A DNA stretch of 64,000 nt from Globomyces pollinis-pini (Eukaryota; Chytridiomycota; Chytridiomycetes; Rhizophydiales; Globomycetaceae), in NCBI GenBank assembly GCA_025399215.1, contig MU621094.1:1-64000 (forward strand). The letters run 5' to 3'. Positions 34,839-48,000 of this stretch are shown one piece after another (within the stretch, counting starts at the first letter, position 1; the number at the start of each line of letters is the position of its first letter). The translations under genes were made by a program, and so were the position numbers. The notes below the pieces were generated by a model that was not told the DNA's origin, did no database searches, and saw only the letters and a list, made by a program, of their open reading frames with translations.

Positions 34839-34934
34839 TATACACACTGTTTATAAACGGAAGTCCAAAATAGTATTTCGAGTCAACCATTTATTATGAT
34901 TGAATGTTTTTAAAAACGACACTATCTCAATTCT

Positions 34935-35806
34935 TTACAGTTCAATCAATTTGCCTTGAGCGGCTTTAATGTTTAATCGGATAAAATTCTCGGATGGTTT
35001 CTCCTTGTTTGCAGGTTCTTCACGGCGACAAACCACTGTCGCAGGGACTTTTCTGAATTTCGACATTTTGAACAAATCAGAAGGATTTTTTTCAAAGATT
35101 GATTTGTGTTTTGGCGCAGATTTTTGATGGGGAACAGATAATTTTGAGTTCTTTTTCTTTACTTCCTTTTCCTATTCATGAGATGATATCAATTACATGT
35201 TGAATCTTCTTTTTGCTTGAATCTGATTCCGATACGTGACTTGCCCATTCTCGTTGATATTGGTCCGTCATTAATCTGGCGACTGGTGTAGACGGTCTAA
35301 AGGGGTAAATTAAGATATCATTATACCTGGTTGGTTTCCCATATGCGAACATTGGGTTTGTATCGCTAGGTAGTGGTGCTCGTGAACGTGTAAACCCTCC
35401 AATGACTTCGATATTATTCGCATCTGGTTTGTGAGTTTTGTACAATGAATTCTCTCCCAATCCTTCCTTAAGTCTTACAGGATACTCTTTTCTATACTTT
35501 CTAATTTCTTTTGGAGTGATGATTTTTTGATTTGCTGTATTACAATTCATTGTGATATAGTCTAGCGGAGGAACTGTCTGCTTACTGCTGGGAATCACAT
35601 TCCAATTTTGCAATACTACATGGGTTTAGAATTTATTGTCAATTACCAGTTTCTGCGTTCTCTACAGGGTTACGAATAATTGGTTTTCCAAAAACATGTC
35701 CTTCAGATGGAAGATCATATACAGTAGGTCTGATTTTACCAACAACGCTTTTCACAAGTAGCGGATTTGCTTTCCCCAGGTTTGGTCTCCTTGAAGATTC
35801 GATCAT
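34935..35806 (-). CDS. CFAP77: Cilia- and flagella-associated protein 77 (CFAP77)
   Basis: Microtubule inner protein of the axonemal doublet. Seen motifs are RRPNLGKANPLLVKSVVGKI, LPSEGHVFGKPIIRNP and the NWNVIP segment after a short intron, which match the CFAP77 pattern NPLLI...LGK...LP...YGKP...W. The middle part has RLKEGLGENSLYKTHKPDA and PFRPSTPVARLMTDQY; the tail is Lys-rich. The start is uncertain: the first safe Met is at 35806 (MIESSRRPN), but upstream codons of similar composition may belong to another exon. Together with the dynein heavy chain it shows a motile flagellum. Confidence 0.75.
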
Positions 35807-36309
35807 TGATTTCGTTGTCTCTTCGCGTAAGAATAAAAGCTTATGATGACGACACACAATGCCTCCACGTGATTTGAACTCTCTTCAATGAGTATATGCA
35901 TTCTTTCATGTTTCTTTAATGGTTTAAGATATGTAAAACAGTAGCATTGTCCTTTGGACGTGAGTGATGAATGAACAGTGAGATGCGTGACTGGTATTCA
36001 AATACAGCACCTGTAATTGTTTATATTTACTAGTCTGTTAATTACAAACAATAGATAATTACACTAGGGATCGATTGGGACAAAGTGTGACTTAGAGGCT
36101 GTGTTGGTTTGTACAAACCCAACCAAATTCACGATTTTTAAATCAACACTTGTTCAATTACCAAAACCAAATCAATAATCAAATGTCACTTAAGTTCAAA
36201 TACTTGACTTTTTACTATTCCTTTCCAAACCCAAATGAAACCACACGAATGAAACGCCCATTACGCCCGTTCAAAACTCAAGGGGTCTTTGACTTTCCAT
36301 ATTCATTTG
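35807..36309. other. Divergent intergenic region CFAP77 / SH3 protein
   Basis: About 500 bases between divergent starts. It may include a short 5' exon of CFAP77 near 35820-35930. A small open stretch at 36150-36332 on the plus strand overlaps the SH3 gene start in another frame and is not supported. Confidence 0.4.
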
Positions 36310-37335
36310 ATGGCATCATTTATAACAGATAAAGAATTACATTCCCAAATTGAAGTGCTTTGTGGTGCGTGCGATTTATTGGCACAGGCTTTTAAATACT
36401 CTAATTCTCATGCCATTGGTAGTGAATTTGATAACTTGGTATCCTTTATTTTATTCATCAATTAGGGCATTGAGATTAGAAAATCATTTAATGGACAGAA
36501 ACTAGGATTGATGGCTAAAGTTAACTCTAATCAGTTGCTGAAGACTTTGATTCAGTTACATACAAACACCTTTCAAAACTCTTATAAAATTCTATTAAAG
36601 AGTTTAGCATCCAATAAGAACTCAAAGCAGGTGTTCGATGAAACTCTATTACCTCCGGTACCAACGTCTTCAAATGACCCAGGACGTACATTTGATGCTT
36701 CTACTGGCACTCCAAAACAACCTGTACAAACTCCAATCGATTCACCTAAAACTCAGTCAAAGAAACCTAAAGATGGAGATAAAAAGGGTAAAGTTTCCTT
36801 TGCTTCTGTGGATTCACCAATGGTTACGGTGAGAGGAAATACCGAAAATGGAAATACTGACAAAGAAAATCAGGATCCAGAAGCTCAGTCAGAATATCTA
36901 GGGAAAATGTATGAGGATATCTTGCTCTCTCGAGATTCATCAATCCGGGATGTAAAGGTCAAAACTGTACCACAAAACTCTCTGAATGGTTTAAGTCCTC
37001 AAGTGTTTTTCCCCATTGAAGCAGATTTACAATCACAAGCAGCATCAGTGGTTGACTCTGAGGCATCTTCGTTTGTAGAAGAAGAGGAACGGGTGGTAGC
37101 ATTATATGATTTTGAAGCTAGAAGTGAAAGAGAGATGTCATTTAAGAAAGGTGATATCATTATCGTTAGAAAGAGACAAGGAACATGGATATTTGGAAAG
37201 ATTGTAAAAGCTAATAGATCGATATCCGATCAGAGTCGCTTTCGAAGAGGGCCACCACAGTCATCGAGTTCACAAACCAATGTTGTTGCTGGATGGGTTC
37301 CTGTTGCTTTTGTTACTAAGTTTACCAAGCATTAA
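36310..37335 (+). CDS. SH3-domain protein of unknown family
   Basis: Two exons: exon 1 from ATG 36310 (MASFITDKELHSQIEVLCGA) joins over a 27-bp intron to GIEIRKSFNGQKLGLMAKV, giving ~330 residues. An N-terminal helical domain of ~100 residues is followed by a low-complexity Pro/Thr/Lys linker (PKQPVQTPIDSPKTQSKKP). The C-terminal SH3 domain is clear: VVALYDFEARSEREMSFKKG, DIIIVRKRQGTWIFG and GWVPVAFVTKF, with ALYDF, W and the ...P..Y/F positions. Role probably in cytoskeletal or endocytic scaffolding; the N-terminal domain is not one I recognise. Confidence 0.8.
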
Positions 37336-37396
37336 ACTAATAAAAAATACTATTTTATCAGACAACTATATTCCTCATAAATATTTATTTATTCAA

Positions 37397-38871
37397 CTAT
37401 TTTTTTGTCTCCAATACTTTTTGTCTTGATCTTTTGTTCCAAGCCAAACACGTTTCCAAACCATTGAACCAATCATCACTTTGGCGAACTAAACAGAGTG
37501 TCGGTACTGGATCTTGTGATGCCACAATTTGTATTGAATCACCAGCTTTCAAATGTACTCGGTGCCTACCATCAAAAGATACCCAAGCAGTGGAACGACT
37601 GTCTTCTGGTACTAATACACGAACATCCATGGTATCTGGTAAAATCATTGGTCGGAATGACAACTATCGGTTAAAACAATTTTCAAACTGTATGTGGACA
37701 AATTGGGGTTACCAAAATAGCAGATACATCAGGATGTACCACTGATCCCCCAGCACTCAACGAGTAAGCGGTACTTCCTGTTGGAGTAGCAATAACCAAC
37801 CCATCTGCTTGTACGGTTGTTAAATGTGAGCTATTGCCATAAAGCTCTAACTGACTCAGGAATGGAGATGGACCTCGATCAACGCATACATCGTTCAATA
37901 TCTAAGTAATTAGCCAGTGGGGTTTTACCTGATAAGAATTACCATTATCTGCAGCTGTGAAATCTGCACGATGAATGGTACATTTAAATCTCATTCGAAT
38001 ATTCATCCGCATCGTCTATAAGATAAAAATCGATAAAATTAATTACTGATCCGGGCTTTAGAATATTATGAATCACAGTATCCATTTTCAAATGATCGAA
38101 AACAGTCAAGAATCCTAAACTTCCAAGATTGAAAGGTACAATTGGTGGGCATTTGGTTTGAAATAACCTATAAAACTAAGTATATATCAAATCATTACCA
38201 TGCTGCGAATAGAACTGTTCCATCACCTCCCAAAGACAACACAAAATCAATTTCCTCTGACCCAACAGTGGCACAATACACCTCATCCCAAAATTGAAGT
38301 TTTCCCGTAGATATATGTAAATGATTTGTGATTTCTTGAGTATGAGGTCCATCCATTTTTAAATAATCGGCCAAGATTGGCTCTTGAATATATCTACCGA
38401 ATAAGTAGAAAAATCATACACAGTAAGACCTAATCGAATGAGGAATGCAGCTACATCTAAAGCTAATTGTACTAAACTGGGATCCCCCAGTTTACATACA
38501 ATCAATACTTTGTTCGGTTTTGCTACCCAAGCAAGTTCCGTCTCCCCCATTTTCTTTGCCAATTGCCTCAAACCAACAGCAGTTTTAGCCATATTAGCAT
38601 GATGGGACATTCTTCGCTTGTGAGTTCTACTTGGTGAACAGGAGCGCTTTCTGTTTATACCAGGTTTACTCAAAAGTGCATCTACAGGATTAGTTTCTTT
38701 AACATCTGGCATTTCAAATTCATAGATTAAATTCGTCAAACCAGACGATAAAGGAGAAATCACATTAGCAAAATTAGCACTTGGCGGGTTTAAGAGGGTA
38801 ATCTTTGGAGACAGTGTTACTTGGGATATCTGCTTTTTAGGCGAGGCCTTTGGGGTCATTAGCTGTTCCAT
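37397..38871 (-). CDS. NAD kinase
   Basis: Phosphorylates NAD to NADP. Signature motifs are the GGDGT motif in VLSLGGDGTVLFAAWLF, FNLGSLGFLTVF, LNDVCVDRGPSPFLS (the NE/D motif) and DGLVIATPTGSTAYSLSAGG. The ATG at 38871 opens a ~130-residue N-terminal extension that is Ser/Pro/Lys-rich with RKRSCSPSRTHKRRMSHH, so phosphorylation or localisation control is possible. The C-terminus SRQKVLETKK is basic. It contains ~7 short introns. Cytosolic versus mitochondrial form cannot be decided. Confidence 0.93.
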
Positions 38872-39056
38872 CAATCAAGGTTCGGATTGAAAATAATAAG
38901 TATAAAAATATCCCTCTCAATTATATCCTTGGGCTTGTTCCCAATCTTATGGTTCCACGACCAGAAAGTGGCAATTTTGGCTTTACTCAAGAAGACTTCA
39001 AGATGGCTGTCTTTTATGATTTTTATATCTATACTACTATTGAAATCATATCACTA

Positions 39057-42041
39057 TTATTCACAACAAACTTCTTGGTAGCACTTTGAGAGACACTTGA
39101 TCCTTGTTAATGGATTTGCGGTGATGTAATCGTTACGATATATACCATCATGAGCAGGCAGCTCGTGCCTTAGATTCACAAACATTATTCCATTGATAGG
39201 GACCCCATTTACACTAGTCTGATAGTTTGAAAACTTTTTAGCTTTTAACAAGTCTCCAAAAACTATAGATATCGATACTAATGATGGTTTGTCATGTAAC
39301 AATTTTTGTGAGTTGGGATATGGTACAAAGAAGGATGGAATGGTCAAATCATCTACAAGAGTATCAAAGGGTTGTGGTGCACCCATCGTAGTGCTTTTGG
39401 TCTGATCACCAACTACAATTACCGCTCTCGCTCCAGCAGTTTCAGCAAACTTCACTTTGACATAAAAATTACAAGATCCTCGCGCAACAACCAAAATCTT
39501 ACCCATTATCTCTGATGCTTGTCGTGAAGAATATGCTACACATCCAGTTCCGACATCCGATACAGCTGTTGGTTCATTTCCCATCATCGCCCTCTTCCGT
39601 AGTATAATAACTTTCAAGTTAAACGCGCTGCCGTGTGACAGAATGGGTCCAAAAATAGCTGGAACTGCGAGAAGGTCTATCTTATTACGATCTTTCTTAT
39701 CCTTGTATGATATGATAGCCAAAAATGGATCATTGTTATGAATGACCATCGGACTGGATTGTAACGTATCCTGGAGCACCACTGCAATTGAAGTTTTGAT
39801 CGAGGGTGTTTTTCCTATTTTCACTAATGAATATTGCTGTGTATTTGATGGTTTCACTGTAAATGAGACACCATGTAAAGAATCCAGAAAGACGAGATTT
39901 TTATACTTTTGTTAATAACAAGGATTGCTTACAGCCACAAGCTTTCCTGAAGATGGATTTAATGTTGTCGTTGGTACTCTAGATATTAGAAATTCTATAC
40001 GTAAAATGATATGGGTCGAGTTTTTGAGGATCATAATGGTGAAAATTGTATAACGTACATAACATCAATTGGATCATTAGGCAATGGTACAGAAGATTTT
40101 TGTAGCTCACTATTGTAAATGGTCACTCCGACGAAATCCGCACAAAGCTGGAGTGCTGATTTTGTTACTGGGGGACCTTGATGGAAAACTTTACGATGTG
40201 AAAATGCTTTACATGTCTGCATAGCACTGGATGATGCTTCTAAATCTGTTAGGTGGTGAGGTAGGGGCAAATAGTGTCCCTCTTAAGTTTAAGAAAACGT
40301 AAATTACCAGTTGTGAAAACAGCATTATTGTCCACCTTATTGACAATATTGTCTACCTTAAGATGTAAAATTATCACATACCTGCATCAAATAATAAATA
40401 TAAATATTTTAAAGTTTCGCTTAAGAAGAAACTCTCCATACGTGGATCGTGAGTTTTATGTTCTACATTCTTGATACTTGCATATCCACATTTGACTTTT
40501 GCATGCGTTTGGATGTCATTCAAAATTCTTTCTCCTAATTCAAGGTAGAAATGATCTTTAGTGGCCTTTGTTGAGTTAAAAAAATATATATCTAAAACCT
40601 GATAAAGCATGTAAGTTGATTCTATAAGCTCAGGACGAAGCGGATAATAATCAAGAACGGAAGATTTGGTTTGAAAATTGAAACGTTCTGGTAGTGCTCC
40701 ATATTTCTTCCATATTGTTGCATAAAGTAGATGTGGATGAATCGAATCCTCTAAATGACTTGGCATTAAATGAAGTGACATACCCTGACAACACTTGCAA
40801 TCCTGGAAAGAATGCGGAAAGAGAATCCACCCACGCAGTAATCATTTTACCACTAAATGCGCTAACACTTTTGAAAATGAATCCATCTCCATCAACAATA
40901 TGCTTCATTATTGCTTCATAAGCAGATTGGTAAGTGTCCAAGTATTCCTTTCCTCCCAGTAATACATATGCTTTAAAAAGATACTAACGTTAACGATTAG
41001 ATTTACTTCAAAAAAAGAGTCACTTCCAGCTCCAACACCAGACATTTCATCAACCCACTGTTTATCAATATCAATTAATACTACCGTTTCAGAAAATATG
41101 TTCATTGTGTTTCCAACCAATCCAATATCAGTTCGACGACGCCAAATTTCAAATAGTGCAATTTTTGCCTTTTCCTCATAGATATAATTCCCTGTTAGCC
41201 TACTAAGAGCTCCAAACTCCAGAATCAAAGTCCTTAATCTCAGAGAAACAAAAATACCCAGCACCCTAATGATTAGATGGTGATTCTCACCGCTACACAA
41301 GCTTCACGAACTTCATAAGACATAACTCCACTCTTTAGATTGACCTACCCTTTAGCTAATTATCCAAGTACTCTGGGATATGGGATTCCAAATGGTGTAT
41401 CAAATGCTGGCAATAATCGTTGTCCTAAATCTTCCGCCAAATCCAACAATTCTCCATTATACCAATCTATTTTAAATCCTAAAGTTGCATCAGTGGCCAA
41501 CAAGTGCGCTGAGAGTAACCCTCCAAGAACTCGAATTGTTACTTCAAATACTTGCACTCTAACATCTTTGCTGAACGAAACTGTCTAATAAACATGTAAA
41601 TGATAAAAGAATAAAATACCTAGATGTAAGATAAAGATACAAACCTGTATTACACGTTTCACGGATTGTTCAAATTCCTTTTGCTTTCCAAATATCTACA
41701 AAATTATTATGCAACAGGATACCGCTAGTGCATCCAAAGAATCGACAAGTGTTAAAGAATAATTCCCAAGAACATCATTGACATACCAATCTTGACTATC
41801 TTTGGTTCTAGAGTTTCCTTTACAATTGATTGGGTCCAGTTCGTCTAAAGGATATGCATATTTCATATATGAATCAAATGCTACTTATTGATATTTTTGA
41901 GATTACCGTCACTAAACATATCTTTTGTTCTTTCCCTGACTATTAAAGTAAATATTGATACTTTAAGATTAATCTATGAGAATTGGTCATGGCGAGACAG
42001 CAATAATTCAATAGTAGGACATATAAGATTGAAAGTGTCAT
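39057..42041 (-). CDS. EDEM3-like ER mannosidase (GH47) with PA domain
   Basis: ER degradation-enhancing alpha-mannosidase-like protein that trims misfolded glycoproteins for ERAD. From ATG 42041 a signal peptide ([17 protein letters not shown]) leads across a 26-bp intron to [20 protein letters not shown], then [70 protein letters not shown] and [18 protein letters not shown], the GH47/EDEM core. The C-terminal ~250 residues hold a protease-associated (PA) domain with [29 protein letters not shown] and [15 protein letters not shown], the arrangement of EDEM3. No KDEL-type signal is seen at the end. Introns are many and ~25-35 bp. Confidence 0.88.
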
Positions 42042-42188
42042 TTGAAAAGAGTCAATTTTTGAACTTGAACCAGGATGAAGGACTAATTTTTAAAAATGTA
42101 AAAAGAAGAATGGAATCAAAAAAGATAGTTAACAATTTGCTAAGTAAAGGATGCAAAGGTATGTTTATGTTGGACTATAAAACTTTAT

Positions 42189-42992
42189 TCAGAGCAATGG
42201 AGTTGCCGATTTCCAATTATCACTCTTTCGAGGGACCGATTTACCACTTTTTGCGACAACAGCAGCCGATATAGAAAAGATACAAATTATCAACGAGATT
42301 ATCAAAAAAATTAAAACAAAACGTTCTGCTCCAGTATTGCTGCTTATCATTGCATCATGGCAACCTGTCTTGGACGCTCCTTCTCCAGTACATAAATTTG
42401 ATACAGTTGAGTTGGAACTACTCCAAAAGTCCACACTGGGTCCTTTGTATGCCAGATTGTCTCCTGCATCAAATCCACAACATCCAAACTAAATCAAAAA
42501 TCAAAAATACAATAAAATACAGTTTGCTGGATGAAATCTTTATCAACATCTTGTAATTTTTTCCAATCCTCAGTTGTTAAACTTCGATAGTTGCTTCCAC
42601 GACTGCCTAGCTGAAAAATTCAGAGAAGCAAGTAAATACCTGTTGCAAAAAGATAACCCCTCCAACCAATACTGCTAATGTAGTTAAACTGATAGATGCG
42701 ATATATATAGCAAAAGAAGCTGCTGATACTCGTACACTAGTGAAACAGCCGGATAATGACAAGACCAAAAAGAAAGTACCAATAAACAATAGAGCTATAA
42801 TTAATGGCATAAACACTTACTCCAACCAGCTGAAGAAGTGTTTACATGTTGAAGCATTTGAGGAGTTTTTGACGAGGATGATTTAATGAGCACTAGTCCA
42901 CTGCTGTAGAACAGTAAGGACAAGAAGAGGAACAGAATGCTGACAGTGATAAGCCAAAACTGACTCAGCTTTGTCTTTATCCAAGAGGCCAT
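42189..42992 (-). CDS. Tetraspanin (copy 1)
   Basis: Four-TM membrane organiser. TM1 (FWLITVSILFLFLSLLFYSS) follows a short cytosolic head; a 26-bp intron precedes TM2 (LLFIGTFFLVLSLSGCF), then TM3 (SISLTTLAVLVGGVIFLQQ), a large loop with the diagnostic CCG motif FGCCGFD and paired Cys (NLCTGEG, GCHDAM), and TM4 (FVLIFLIISLIICIFSISAA). A short basic tail ends SATPLL. First of three adjacent minus-strand four-TM genes. Confidence 0.85.
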
Positions 42993-43337
42993 TGAAGTGA
43001 ATTAACAAAGAGAAAAGTTACTTTATAACAAAGAGCTCAGCCATTCCTTTAACTCCGCCTAAGTTGCCATCCGCAATCAAACACACACCTTGAAATTCTT
43101 GAATTTATGTTTGCATTGCTAATGTCTATTAGGATGGTGATATGTACACGCTACCTGTATGTAGACTGTTCGCGTTGAATTCAGCAGCCAGATCAACAAA
43201 AACTTATCTAGTATTCAACATGTATTTACCCAAAATAAGCTTTTCATAGGTCACCAAATACTATTCTCAAGTTGTAGTCAGGTAATTTCAAAGAATTAAA
43301 CAATTATCCATATATTAGGTAATCATTCTAAGTACAA

Positions 43338-44126
43338 TTAAAATAATAGAGGTTGGTTCAAGTCCTTTCTACTTGCTACCCTAGATTTCACTCGATCAAC
43401 TGCTAATCGCTTCTTTCTTGTCGATACTGCTGCCAAGATGGATACAATGCACACGATAGTTACAAGCCCAACAACTACTACATTGCCTCTAACAACTCCT
43501 CCATAAAGGTTTGTTCCAGCTTCGTGACAACCTGGTAAAGTATTTCCATCTTTACATTGATTCACTGGAGCTACTGAAGAATTCCAGAAGTTTTCACTGT
43601 TCCCTTTGTACGCCAAATCATCCCCTTTAAGGTAACCGCAACATCGAAACTATAGATGAGAAGCAAGGATCATTTACTGCTTGCTGTGCTAAATCTTTTG
43701 CAGAATCCGGGAAAGCTTTCCAATTGTCTGATGTTATATCATTCCACCTCTTTTGTCTATTTGACATTTGTATGATAGACCATACACCGACAAAGATCAT
43801 TAAAACGGCATTAAAGGCCAATGCTCCAATGTAAATAGCTAAAAAAGTGACATGATCACAGAGTGCACCAAAACAACCAGAAATAGCAGTCAATCCAAGA
43901 GAAATTCCGAAAACAAACATAGCTTTCAGTTAGAAATATGAAATTATATACCGTAAGCTATGGATCTCATATCAATATCACCAGCAAATTCAGGACCATT
44001 TGATACTGATTTTGAATACTGCAATAAACTAATTCCAAACACCATAAAAACCAAAGAAATACAAAGAAAGAAGATATTGATCAATCCCAGCCATGTTCTA
44101 TTGATGCAAGTCAAAAACGACGACAT
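43338..44126 (-). CDS. Tetraspanin (copy 2)
   Basis: Paralogue of copy 1. MSSFLTCINRTWLGLINIF starts TM1; TM2 is FGISLGLTAISGCFGAL, TM3 FLAIYIGALAFNAVLMIFVG. After a 28-bp intron (following AQQA) the large loop opens with FRCCGYLKGDD, the tetraspanin CCG, and continues to QCKDGNTLPGCHEAG. TM4 is VVVVGLVTIVCIVSILAAV, followed by a basic tail ending NQPLLF. The shared LAYKG and FWNSS/FWSSS in the loop, and the C-terminal PLL, show common origin with copy 1 by tandem duplication. Confidence 0.85.
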
Positions 44127-44326
44127 TGGGAAGAATTCAAATTTTAATTTTTTGTTTTAACTACGGTCACCTCCGCCTACACAACGCCTATAGAATTGAC
44201 GTCATTAACCATGAGAATACAACAGTCATACAGTAATGAGATCAATGTCTCTAATATATTTTGTTAACCTTAAACTCTACGTACATGCAATCTATTATAC
44301 AAAGGTTTTGGTTTTTGTATGTACTT

Positions 44327-44948
44327 TCATATCACATACGTTACTATCGATGGTTTGTCAGAATTACCTCGCTTCACTTTACCCTTTCTTAATATTATAA
44401 TGTACCCAAATAGACCAACCAATAATGATAGACACAAAACAATAGTCAATAGCTTGTGCATGTAATCTAATTCACATACTGTATTGAATTTTGATGTACA
44501 TCCAATCTTTTGACTTAATTTACATGCATACTTTAACATCAGACATATTACTTTACCTTGTTTTCAATTTGTTCTACCATTGTGCAATTATAACTTGAAG
44601 CATTGAAATTAGTCCAAAACTGTGTGAAAGATACAAATTGTGGAATACTTTGTATCCCTGTTATAATCAGGACAAATATACTGGGAAAAGCAAACCAATA
44701 TGTTGTGTTGGGAACCAAAGTACAACAGCTTTTACAGATTTCACACAACAAAGACGTTACGATGGTCATAGCACCTAAGCCAATAACTAATTCAAATAAA
44801 TTATTTTTGTTGGTAACGTACACTTTTGGGTGGTCTCCAAGTCTGATGGTGACGGGTATTCTAAAACAATGCTTGAGTTTGGATTCAGTAATACAGCTGC
44901 AACAATCAGCGATACACATGAAATCATTAACATGATTAGTTCTAGCAT
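44327..44948 (-). CDS. Four-TM membrane protein next to tetraspanins
   Basis: From ATG 44948 TM1 is LIMLMISCVSLIVAAVLL; a 34-bp intron (after TQK) leads to FIGLGAMTIVTSLL and CEICKSCC, then TM3 (FPSIFVLIITGIQSIPQF), an extracellular loop with Cys (YNCTMVEQ, CKLSQKIGCTSKFNTVCELD) and TM4 (LLTIVLCLSLLVGLFGYII). A basic tail follows. Topology and position suggest a diverged tetraspanin-like protein, but there is no CCG motif, so the family is unproven. An extra upstream exon (RVIESLNFWCQKV) may belong to it, which would move the start. Confidence 0.6.
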
Positions 44949-45072
44949 AACTTTTTGACACCAAAAATTAAGGCTTTCAATAACCCTCTGAAACACCGAA
45001 CTTGTTCCCAATACCACAGAACACTTACATTGAGGAATATAATTAGTATTAACCAAAAAGTTTATTAGTTAT

Positions 45073-48000
45073 TTAACTGGTAGAGCATAGCAAAGCAATC
45101 CCTCGCATAATCCAATAGTCTGGGTTTTGAACTGTTTTCAACTCTATATCAAAAATATAATTCTGATCAGTTCTTCTAGGCCGCTTGTATACAGGACATC
45201 GATACATCTTAGGGTCACCATCATCCACCGAATTAATGGCACTGACGTGTACAACTGGCATACTTTGATAATTGACTTTTGGCTGCGATTCAGTTAAACG
45301 GATATTCTTTCTATCCCAACCAGCTCCTTCTATAAACAGTCCATTGATGTACAATCCTTCTGTTGGTTGAGATGTAATATCTTCTTTCATTTGTTTCATT
45401 ACTTCAGGGGCAAGCTATGAAAATATCAGTTTACAATCAGTAATTACCTTAACACCATCCAAAGCCCATCCATTATGTGCACGAGTAATTTCTTGTCTAA
45501 TTGCTGTCAAAAACCCTTGTGGATTAAAGAATCCAGGCAGCCAAAATACTAATGGTCTACCATCATGAAGCCAAGTGTGAAATTGAGCCGCTCTACTGAG
45601 GAACTCGGAATACCAAAGACCAATTGTTGCACTTTGCCATGATACTTTGGTCCAATTAGCAGGCACAACAGCATCATATAGGGAGTCAAGTGCATTTTGT
45701 AGTGCTGCAGCCATAATAATAGTACCGTCAATCGCAAGTTTAAGATCCGATAATGTAGATTTGACAACTGAGATAACTGTTTGCATTCTATCAATTTCTT
45801 GACTGAGGAAAATGCTTAGTGGTTTTCCACTACCTTGTTTTGCGATTAAGATTTTAGTTCTGTTCTTGTCAAACGATTCCGGTAGTTTGCTCAATAGCTC
45901 ATTGGCCATTCTTTTTACAGCGTCTTCTCGAGTCTCTCCAGATCCAGTATTACTATCTTTAGGTTGGATTGACATGATTGTTTCTAACAATTACAATAAA
46001 AATATTTACCTAGCATTTTTTGGGATTCTTTAGTTTGGCAAGATATATCTGCGTTAGGATGCAGTCCGAATACATCAGGAGTGTCGGAGAGTGGAAGAGA
46101 TTCAATTGATTGTCTATAATCCTCTACTGTTTTCAGAGTAGGGATGATGTATCCTTTGTAGAAGTTGAAATTCTCCAAGAACATATGGTCACCAAACCAA
46201 ACCTTTCCATATGTGGCCAGTAATCGTCTAAAATGAGAAATTATTTAACTATTACCTATCAAAATCATCCGTTACTCTACCTCCATAATGAACTTCACAG
46301 AACATGTATCTGGCTGTTGTCCAAGAAATACTTGCCCTTGGAGCTAGTTCATCAACATGGTTTTGCACAAATTGCACACTAGCCGCCAAATCACTTTGAT
46401 TAAATTCATATGGAATATTCCATCCAAGTGGTCCAAACTTTCTTCGCTCTTGTACAACAGAATGTAAGAATGCTAAACCGTAGATCAAAGGCTTATACTG
46501 AGGTCTTGCACTCATTTCAAGCATATCTTGTGTTAACCATGCATAAGTTCGCTTTAAACCTGCTTTAAGTCCCTGAGGAGGTTCGTTTGTGAATTTAATA
46601 GACATTTGAAGGAAAGTAATTGGGAACTTTGGACTGACATCTGTCGTAATCCATAATCGGAACTTTTCATCAATTACTTCAGTTTCTAAAATCAATCCAA
46701 GTAATTCGTCCATAAATGGCAGACCTAAATGGCAATTTTGCAACAGAGCCCAACCTCCATTTGTCATAAATGCGGAGAGCAATTTACGAGCATGAACTTC
46801 TTGACCTTGTCCCATAGAAATTGCTTTACAGTCTATTTTATGCTTTTTAGCCAAGTTTTCAATATCAGCTGACGGATCAGATCCTTGAGATAGTAAACAA
46901 ATCATTGGTGTTCGGTTATCTGATTCTTGAAGTAGTGAATCCAGGTCAAGAATTTGAGATTCCGCAAACTTTGTAGTCATCGACGAGGCAATGTACTGTC
47001 TTGCCATCATTATTGTACGATCCAAACACCATGATCTAATTAAAAGCATTCTTCTAAAAGCGTCCAGGGAGTTCTGATAGCCACTAGGAAGAACTTCATT
47101 TTCTGGTGCATCTTTTTCATACCATGATCTCCATGCCTTTTCATTCTTTCCAACTTGATTTAGCAAATCATTGAAACCAGGCATTTTGCTTAACGCTACT
47201 AAATTTAACCAAGTAGTATCAGGAATCCAATTGAATGGCTTCTTCACAACGTTGTTAATATCCAAAGCAGCACCTCCCTTAATTAGGCATCTGAATTCTT
47301 CATGGGTAACTTTTCCCATTGAAATGTCGATTTTGACAGCCATAAGTAGTACATATAGTGTTTTGTGAATTTCATAGAGACCACGAGCAATGTATGAAAA
47401 TGCTCGGAATGTACAATATTCAATGATATTTTGAATTCTTTTGCTAGGGATTGGAGAAGGAGCACCAAGTTCCATACTTTCGTCAAACAGTTGTAAGAAT
47501 TGTTTCAAAGAAGTCTGATACATTACGTTAACCATACTCATCTCGGCAATCAAGAAATATATAATCGAACCCCTGCTAGCAACAGGACGATACTCTTCTC
47601 TAGCATTACTGATCTTTTTCTGTGTTTCTGCAGCAATAACTAGCTTTTCATTTACCTCTTCTGCTGTGGTTTTGGTAATGGCAAGCACTTCGATGAGTGA
47701 TTCATCATCGACCAACGATCCTTTTGTGGAAGTCAGTCGTTCTAATAAGTTGTCTTCTAGTTGTTTCATTTTTCTCTTATTTCCATTCACTTCTTCCATA
47801 AGCTTAGAACGTTCGGTTTCCAACTCTTGCTTTTCTTTCATGATAACTCTTCCTAGCAGTTGCTCTTCCAGACCCTTATTTGTAACTGTAAAGTCAATAA
47901 CGGAGCATTTAGCATAAATTTCAGGGTTATAGTTCGGATTTGGCAATTTAGTCGTTATAAACAAATAGAATCCATCTTGCCAATCAATTTCTTTGTCACC

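Noticed and set aside
41888..42274. 128-codon plus-strand open stretch
   Set aside because: Antisense to the first exons of the EDEM3-like gene and the end of tetraspanin copy 1; low complexity, no motif.
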